A stretch of 39,970 nt of DNA, taken from the NCBI GenBank assembly GCA_910577185.1, contig CAJTLR010000031.1, forward strand, positions 1-39,970, written 5' to 3'. The DNA comes from an uncultured Acetatifactor sp. (GTDB lineage: Bacteria; Bacillota; Clostridia; Lachnospirales; Lachnospiraceae). A program made the translations under genes and the position numbers. The notes under the pieces were generated by a model. That model worked only from the letters and a program-made list of their open reading frames with translations. It did not search any database and was not told where the DNA came from. This document shows positions 38,664 to 39,970 of this stretch, in pieces. Position 1 is the first letter of the stretch. Each line of letters starts with the position of its first letter.

Positions 38664-39970
38664 ATTTATGGGGCTTATAATCGCACCGTTTTGGGACAGG
38701 GTGACGCCATAATGTGCCGGTTCAAATTCTGCCCGGGAGAGATTTACCCCAAGCAAGTCTATGCCGGGAAGCAGTTCAAGGGCGGAAATACACCTGCAGG
38801 CGTCAATATCCCAGACGTACAGGGTATTGGAGGCTCCGCAGACACAGTATTTTCCATCCGGAGAAAGCGTTGTGGAATGGATCCAGTCATTCTGCGCAAT
38901 GACCTGCGCGGTTTTTTCACCCTTATGCCATATGGCAATATCATTGCATGTACCCAGAACCATATGGGCCATGTCAGGTGTGACGGAAATCGCGTTGATC
39001 TGATCATCTGCCAGCATGCTGTGCCGGCCTGCCGGTTTCCAGCTAAGCGGTGTCTCTTTGCCGGAGAAAATATCGATCCTCCGCAGGCATCCCGATTCAT
39101 GGATGTGATTGTATGACACAAAAAGGCTTTTGCCATCAGCAGACAGAGCCATGACGGAATAGGAGACATCTGGCAGGATATGCGGTCCTTTTTCACTTGT
39201 GAGATCCCATAATAAAACATGCTCCTGCTGTCCCTGACTGTCCTGGCGGGTGGAGCAGGCGCACCAGCGTCCATCCGGTGTGACTGCGGCCGACAGAAAC
39301 CACATGTCGCAAAGTTTCCTGGAATTTATTTTTTTTCTGGTTGCCATGTCCCATGTCTGTACGATTCCGTATTTGGATACGGCAATGCACTGGCGGCCAT
39401 CTTCCGAGACTGTCAATGCATATATGTGCGGGCATGGATCTTCCATAAAGCCCGCAAGACGTCCCTGGCGAATGTCCCAGATACGCACCAGGCCATCGCT
39501 TGAAGCACTGACACATTGCCGGCTGTCAGGTGTGATGGCCACCGCTGAAATAGAGATATAGCCATCTTCCACATCACATATTTTTTCATATGTCTCCAGG
39601 TTCCAGACATTCAGCGAATCATCCGCACAGATGCACCGGCGGTTATCCGGTGAAATAATTGTTTCGCCGGAGGCATGTTCCAGAGTGCCGAGAAGCTGTT
39701 CGTTCATCAGATCCCAGACCTGGGTATGACCGGTAAAAGAGACCAGACACTGGGTTCCGTCCGGCAGCAAAGTTATGCCAACCGGCTCTTTCGCAGACGG
39801 TATGGGGATGCTTTTTACGCATTTCAGCTTTTCCAGGCTCAGAATCTGCAATGTGTGGTCCGGGCAGAGTCCCACAATATTACGGTTATCTGCCGTGATG
39901 GCCAATGCCAGGAAGATAACTTCTCGGAATCTCAATGAATGTGATTCTAACTGAAAATTGACAACTGAAT
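38643..39970 (-). CDS. WD40-repeat protein, C-terminal part (5' end outside window)
   Basis: At least 440 residues of a WD40 beta-propeller. Repeats end in TQVWDLMNEQ, LNVWNLETYE, VRIWDIRQGR, VQTWDMATRK, VLLWDLTSEK, IAIWHKGEKT and LYVWDIDACR, with the recurring strand AITPDSRQCVSASSDG, so one propeller of seven or eight blades is present. A TTG at 39935 could start translation, but the frame stays open to the window edge and the sequence there (SLRFREVIFLALAITADN) already reads like part of a blade, so the gene probably continues upstream. In Clostridia such repeats often form the tail of large NACHT-, NB-ARC- or TIR-type proteins; what lies upstream here cannot be seen. The stop is inside the shared terminator. 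Confidence 0.85.
   Translation of the reverse strand, partial: SVVNFQLESHSLRFREVIFLALAITADNRNIVGLCPDHTLQILSLEKLKCVKSIPIPSAKEPVGITLLPDGTQCLVSFTGHTQVWDLMNEQLLGTLEHASGETIISPDNRRCICADDSLNVWNLETYEKICDVEDGYISISAVAITPDSRQCVSASSDGLVRIWDIRQGRLAGFMEDPCPHIYALTVSEDGRQCIAVSKYGIVQTWDMATRKKINSRKLCDMWFLSAAVTPDGRWCACSTRQDSQGQQEHVLLWDLTSEKGPHILPDVSYSVMALSADGKSLFVSYNHIHESGCLRRIDIFSGKETPLSWKPAGRHSMLADDQINAISVTPDMAHMVLGTCNDIAIWHKGEKTAQVIAQNDWIHSTTLSPDGKYCVCGASNTLYVWDIDACRCISALELLPGIDLLGVNLSRAEFEPAHYGVTLSQNGAIISPINNPGGSQ

Overview
The window looks like a chromosomal stretch of a spore-forming, low-to-medium-GC Firmicute, most likely a gut Lachnospiraceae-type Clostridium. The reasons are strong AGGAGG-type ribosome binding sites, a YesM/YesN-controlled LplB/LplC-type sugar ABC system, OFA-type MFS and MATE carriers, an S8 subtilase resembling clostridial Csp proteases, and collagen-like proteins with a BclB-type exosporium C-terminus. 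The genus cannot be fixed from the sequence alone.

Layout. (1) 1-5452: the end of an OmpR-type response regulator, a histidine kinase, two FtsX-like permeases and their ATPase. This is a sensor plus ABC module of the antimicrobial-peptide response type; the kinase-to-permease gap holds direct repeats and an elaborate leader. (2) 5494-7425: a MarR regulator with a perfect palindrome on its own promoter, overlapping a MATE exporter. (3) 7469-14379: a YesM/YesN two-component pair on the minus strand, divergent from a sugar ABC importer (two permeases and a DUF3502-type lipoprotein). (4) 14592-21639: DUF1848 protein, an endonuclease Q-like PHP protein fused to a UvrD helicase, a flavodoxin, and a TPR/DUF2971-like protein. 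Both DUF1848 and the helicase end in textbook sliding-clamp binding motifs, so this looks like an undescribed DNA-repair module. (5) 21686-23618: an OFA carrier, a tRNA-Pro and copies of a structured intergenic repeat. (6) 23731-27240: RlmD-type rRNA methyltransferase, CapA-like lipoprotein, asparaginase. (7) 27550-34595: an S8 protease gene split exactly between a Gly and an Ile codon by a 5.2-kb segment that carries an ArsR-type regulator and two ABC exporters and has 8-bp inverted repeats at its edges. (8) 34744-38564: two collagen-like (probably spore-surface) proteins around a glycosyltransferase. (9) 38643-end: a WD40 protein on the minus strand, running off the window.

The strongest candidates for new biology are the DUF1848/EndoQ-helicase/flavodoxin cluster with its clamp motifs, the cassette that split the protease without any recognisable transposase, and the intergenic repeat whose stems change in a compensated way between copies.
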